Assembly (NCBI GenBank): GCA_021372715.1
Contig: JAJFTX010000071.1
Coordinates: forward strand, 1-18,826
Origin: Methanobacterium sp.
GTDB lineage: Archaea; Methanobacteriota; Methanobacteria; Methanobacteriales; Methanobacteriaceae
Length of the DNA stretch: 18,826 nucleotides
Reading direction: 5' to 3'
The position numbers were made by a program, and so were the translations under genes. Position 1 is the first letter of the stretch. Every line of letters starts with the position of its first letter. The notes below the pieces were generated by a model, which made no database searches, was not told where the DNA came from, and saw nothing but the letters and a program-made list of their open reading frames with translations. Shown here in pieces: positions 15,884-18,826 of this stretch.

Positions 15884-16360
15884 TTGGAGCTGTTTTTTTT
15901 GGATAAAGAAATCTACGTAAACAAACCACTATCATCTCAAAAGATCATGGAAATTCTTGATAGCAATCCAGAACTGGAAAAGATAAAATGCCCATCTAGC
16001 ATCTACCTTCGAATATCTCCTAAATATTTGGAGGCTCTATCTAAACTTGGAGTTGATGTGGAAGCAGTGTCTTATAAGGGACGACCAAAAAAATATGATG
16101 ATGCAGATATTGCAAAAATCTCCATACTACAAAAACAGGGTTTAACTTTCCAGGAAATATCAGATGAACTGAGTATACCATTGAAAACCATATACTACCT
16201 TAACAAAACTCCATTGAAGAAAGGGCGAAAAAGCAAATATTCATCTGAAACAATCCAAAAAATTAAAGATCTTTCTGATAATGGTTTATCTGCACTAGAA
16301 ATTTCTAAGAACCTGAATATTCCCTTAAGAACTGTTTATAGCCTTTTAAAAAGTGAATAA
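15884..16360 (+). CDS. Tandem helix-turn-helix protein with AT-hook-like linkers
   Basis: This 158-residue protein is probably a DNA-binding regulator or a DNA-associated factor. Its C-terminal two thirds are an internal duplication of about 45 residues. Each half has a basic GRPKKY or GRKSKY stretch (67-71 and 114-119) followed by a helix-turn-helix: LTFQEISDELSIPLKTIYY (about 87-105) and LSALEISKNLNIPLRTVYS (about 135-153). GRPKK resembles an AT-hook core. The N-terminal 65 residues (ISPKYLEALSKLGVDVE) are unrecognised. The TTG at 15884 has AAAAGGA upstream, while an in-frame TTG at 15899 has GGAG 9 nt before it and is an alternative start. It follows the DUF530-like gene almost without a gap. 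Confidence 0.8.
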   Translation: MELFFLDKEIYVNKPLSSQKIMEILDSNPELEKIKCPSSIYLRISPKYLEALSKLGVDVEAVSYKGRPKKYDDADIAKISILQKQGLTFQEISDELSIPLKTIYYLNKTPLKKGRKSKYSSETIQKIKDLSDNGLSALEISKNLNIPLRTVYSLLKSE

Positions 16361-16384
16361 TTATAAGTAAAAAAATGGTGTTTT

Positions 16385-17350
16385 ATGGTATATAACATCC
16401 TTAACCAGGACTTGATACTGATCTCCAGCATTTGTGGATTGGTAGCTTTTTTTATAACCTACCTGACCATGCCCCGGTTAATAAAGAAATTACAAGAAGC
16501 AAAAATAGTGGGAAAAGACATACACAAACCCAGCCAACCATTAATAGCTGAGATGGGTGGAATTGGAATTCTTTTTGGTTTCATAATCGGCTTATTCGTG
16601 GCCATCTACCTCTATCCTAAACTCCAATTCACCCTGATCATAACCCTACTGGTGATCCTTCTGGTGGGTATGGTGGGTATGGTGGATGATCTGATAGAGC
16701 TTTCCAGTAAGGAAAAACTCATACTCTTATGGCTGGCCGGTCTGCCCCTCATATGGATCGCACCCCCCGATGTGGGAATTATTTATATGTTATTAATGCC
16801 TGTGGCAGTTACCATCGCCGCCAATCTAACTAATATGTTAGCCGGGCTTAATGGGATTGAATCTGGATTAGGAGCTATTGCCATGACCTCCCTGACAATT
16901 TCCTGCATAATAATGGGAAAATATGATGTGGCCATCATATCCATGGCCATGTTAGGAGCTCTTCTAGCCTTTTTGATATACAACCGCCATCCATCCCGTG
17001 TATTTCCCGGTGATGTGGGGACGTTGATTATAGGAGCTACCATAGTAGTGGTGGCCTTCATAGGTCGGGTTAAAATGATTGCTCTCATTGTACTGATTCC
17101 CAACATCATAGATAGCGCACTGAAATTCTACAGTGCAGGAATCATGGAAAGACAAAAACACGCCCCCACCGAAGTAGGAGATGATGGTAAGCTAATTATT
17201 CCAGAAGGAGGATTCAATTCTCTCATCCGAAGCGTCCTACACAGACCCATGAGTGAAGAAGAAGTAGTGATCATCATCTGGTTAATCGGAATATTCTTCG
17301 GAGCACTGGGTATTGTTCTATCCTACGTGCTTAAAAGTAGAATTATTTAA
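16385..17350 (+). CDS. UDP-GlcNAc:lipid-phosphate GlcNAc-1-phosphate transferase (MraY/ALG7/AglH family)
   Basis: This polytopic membrane enzyme (GT4 group of MraY, WecA and ALG7) transfers a sugar-1-phosphate from a UDP-sugar to a polyprenyl or dolichyl phosphate, starting lipid-linked glycan synthesis. The 321 residues contain about nine to ten hydrophobic segments and the conserved cytoplasmic motifs: Asp101-Asp102 (MVDDLIEL), NLTNMLAGLNGIESG (147-161) and FPGDVGT (207-213). The LAGLNG version, with Ala in place of the bacterial Asp, resembles eukaryotic ALG7 and archaeal AglH. GlcNAc-1-P transfer for N-glycosylation is thus favoured over a pseudomurein MraY, though the latter is not excluded. 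The ATG has GGTG 4 nt upstream. It is the last plus-strand gene, convergent with the histidine kinase. Confidence 0.88.
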   Translation: MVYNILNQDLILISSICGLVAFFITYLTMPRLIKKLQEAKIVGKDIHKPSQPLIAEMGGIGILFGFIIGLFVAIYLYPKLQFTLIITLLVILLVGMVGMVDDLIELSSKEKLILLWLAGLPLIWIAPPDVGIIYMLLMPVAVTIAANLTNMLAGLNGIESGLGAIAMTSLTISCIIMGKYDVAIISMAMLGALLAFLIYNRHPSRVFPGDVGTLIIGATIVVVAFIGRVKMIALIVLIPNIIDSALKFYSAGIMERQKHAPTEVGDDGKLIIPEGGFNSLIRSVLHRPMSEEEVVIIIWLIGIFFGALGIVLSYVLKSRII

Positions 17351-17376
17351 ACAAATGATTAAAATATCAATAATCT

Positions 17377-17400
17377 TATTTTTATATCTCTGTTCTTTGA
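17377..17400 (+). terminator. Possible T-rich terminator of the metG-DUF530-HTH-transferase cluster
   Basis: The T-rich tract TATTTTTATATCTCTGTTCT begins 26 bp after the transferase stop and is repeated at 17421. Archaeal termination at T-rich tracts makes this plausible, but the T-run is only five long and interrupted. Confidence 0.35.
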
Positions 17401-17451
17401 ATTTAATTATCAAAACATCCTATTTTTATATCTCTGTTCTTTGAATTTAAT
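17377..17451. repeat. Perfect 31-bp direct repeat at the 3' end of the histidine kinase gene
   Basis: Bases 17377-17407 and 17421-17451 are identical over 31 nt, with weaker similarity extending upstream (TATCAA at 17365 and 17408). The period is 44 bp. The right copy codes for the kinase C-terminus (KFKEQRYKN region) on the minus strand. The left copy lies beyond its stop (17410-17412), in the 59-bp spacer to the convergent transferase gene. On the plus strand each copy is T-rich (TATTTTTATATCTC), so they could act as a doubled terminator. Confidence 0.92.
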
Positions 17452-18826
17452 GATATATTTTGTGCCCTGGCTTCGATCAAGTTCTATGGTTCCGTCAAGC
17501 TGATTTACCAGTGAATTTACTAACTGTAAACCTAAACTTAACTGTATATTTTTAAAGTCAAGATCTTCTGGAAAGCCCACACCATTATCACTGATTATTA
17601 GTTGGTATTCATTTTCCTTTGATTCTAATGAAACTTTTATTTCTCCAGATTCTGAATCTTCAAATGCATATTTAAGGCTATTGGAAACTAATTCACTGAT
17701 AATTAGTCCACAGGGAACAGCAGTTTCAATATTAAGAGAAATGCCTTTTACATTAATTACACTATTAACTGGGATTTTCAGACGGTAAGAATGGGATAAA
17801 TGAGAAACTAAACTTTTGATATAATCATCGAAATTGATTTGATTTAGATCCTTTGATTGGTATAACATTTCATGGATCAATGCCATGGAAAAAACACGGT
17901 TTTGACTTTCTTTTAATACATTTACCGCTGTAGGATCCTTTTTTACATAAGATCCTTGTAGATCCAGGACGCTGGAAACAATTTGTAGATTATTTTTAAC
18001 CCGATGATGTATCTCTTTAAGTAAGATTTCTTTTTCCTCTAAAGACCTTTTAATTTCAATTTCTGCCTTTTTAATTTCCGTTATGTTCCTGTGTTGAATC
18101 ACAGCATTAGTAATATTACCTTGATCATCTTTTATGGGGAAGATGGTAACATCCAGTATAATATGAACATAATTTTTCAAGGCCAGATGTTTAAGTTGTT
18201 TACTATCATATACCAGCTCGAAGTTCACTGTCCTGCCTTCTTCAAATACACTCCTGACCCCAGGCATATATCCCTGTTCTTCCACAATGTCATCATTAAA
18301 AATATTATATTTACCCATCACTTCTTCTGTAGAAATATTCAACAAATCAAGGCATGCCTGGTTAATTCTTATAAGATATCCTTCTGAATCTGATATCCAC
18401 ATGGGATGGGGACTTTGATCTATTATGTTATTCAAGAAAGACTCCGAATTTTTAAGTGCTTCCTCTGCCTTTTTACGTTCGGTGATGTCTCTGATGATGG
18501 AAGTGAAGTATATTTTTTCTCTGGATTTCCAGGCGGATAAAGACATTTCAAATGGGAACTCTAATCCATCTTTTTTCAATCCTGTTGTTACTACCGTACG
18601 ACCAATCAAACGATGCTCACCACTCCTTTTGAACTTATTAAGCTCATCTAAATAATTTTTTTTAAACCTTTCGGGCATTAAAATTGTCAATGGCTTCCCA
18701 ATAATCTCCTTCTTCTCATATCCAAAAATTTCTGTTAAACTATTATTAAACATTATAATATTCCCATCTTGGTCTGTTGTGACTATTCCGTCAATTGCTG
18801 ATTCGGCTACAGCTCTAAACCGCTGC
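17410..18826 (-). CDS. PAS-PAS sensor histidine kinase (HisKA_2 type), 5' end outside window
   Basis: The frame continues from the ATG at 18753 to the window edge without a stop, reading RFRAVAESAIDGIVTTD, the start of a PAS domain. The ATG is therefore internal and the gene is truncated by the window. Numbered from that internal Met, the first PAS domain ends near 98 (TSIIRDITERKKAEEAL). A second runs about 100-230 (SPHPMWISDSEG to HRNITEIKKAE). The HisKA_2 phosphoacceptor box is EIHHRVKNNLQ (247-257). The ATPase has N-box ELVSNSLKYAF (354-364), G1 DNGVGF (389-394) and G2 SLGLQLV (406-412). No membrane segment is visible, so it is probably a cytoplasmic sensor; signal and partner are unknown. 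No response regulator is in view. The last codons lie in a 31-bp repeat, so the tail QRYKNRMF may be altered. Confidence 0.94.
   Translation of the reverse strand, partial: QRFRAVAESAIDGIVTTDQDGNIIMFNNSLTEIFGYEKKEIIGKPLTILMPERFKKNYLDELNKFKRSGEHRLIGRTVVTTGLKKDGLEFPFEMSLSAWKSREKIYFTSIIRDITERKKAEEALKNSESFLNNIIDQSPHPMWISDSEGYLIRINQACLDLLNISTEEVMGKYNIFNDDIVEEQGYMPGVRSVFEEGRTVNFELVYDSKQLKHLALKNYVHIILDVTIFPIKDDQGNITNAVIQHRNITEIKKAEIEIKRSLEEKEILLKEIHHRVKNNLQIVSSVLDLQGSYVKKDPTAVNVLKESQNRVFSMALIHEMLYQSKDLNQINFDDYIKSLVSHLSHSYRLKIPVNSVINVKGISLNIETAVPCGLIISELVSNSLKYAFEDSESGEIKVSLESKENEYQLIISDNGVGFPEDLDFKNIQLSLGLQLVNSLVNQLDGTIELDRSQGTKYIIKFKEQRYKNRMF

Noticed and set aside
18091..18387. 98-codon plus-strand ORF within the histidine kinase region
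   Set aside because: It is antisense to the second PAS domain and has no supporting signals.
1..18826. CRISPR array, insertion sequence, prophage or tRNA-borne integration site
   Set aside because: No regularly spaced repeats with unique spacers, transposase or integrase motifs, or tRNA-like cloverleaf were found on either strand; the short tandem repeats are gene-tail duplications.

Overview
The window reads as chromosomal DNA of a methanogenic archaeon of the order Methanobacteriales, most likely Methanobacterium or a close relative. This is inferred from gene content. The archaeal markers are a eukaryote-like two-subunit primase, an archaeal-type AspRS and class I CCA-adding enzyme, the archaeal ADTH-synthase/dehydroquinate-synthase-II route to aromatics, and a DUF530-like protein. 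The DNA is AT-rich, Shine-Dalgarno sites are of the GGTG/GGAGG type, and TTG starts are frequent.

Layout. 1-1023: 3' part of hisD (+). 1224-2543: aspS (+), with residues expected of a non-discriminating AspRS. 2588-3202: coiled-coil plus four-helix membrane protein (-). 3203-3633: a 431-bp divergent spacer with a TATA box and a leader that can fold two ways. 3634-5599: aroA' and aroB' (+). 5715-8696: HprK-like kinase, thpR and cca (+), of which the first two are tightly coupled. 8883-9689: predicted exported TIM-barrel protein (+). 9772-12113: priL-priS (-). 12332-17350: metG, DUF530-like protein, tandem-HTH protein and an ALG7/AglH-like GlcNAc-1-P transferase (+); metG overlaps the next gene and the HTH gene follows closely. 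17410-18826: PAS-PAS-HisKA_2 histidine kinase (-), running off the window end.

How it works together. Most genes are housekeeping: histidine and aromatic amino-acid synthesis, tRNA charging (Asp, Met), tRNA 3'-end synthesis or RNA end repair, replication priming, and lipid-linked sugar synthesis for surface glycans. The less routine genes are the HprK-like kinase, unexpected in an organism presumed to lack a PTS, the exported barrel protein, the tandem-HTH regulator and the sensor kinase.

The most unusual pattern is in the spacers. Each of the three convergent gene junctions (aspS/2588, 8883/priS, 16385/histidine kinase) carries short, partly decayed tandem copies of one gene's 3' end, including or flanking its stop codon. 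I saw nothing comparable at the same-direction junctions apart from a weak AT-rich repeat after hisD. No tRNA, rRNA, CRISPR array, insertion sequence or integrase was recognised.
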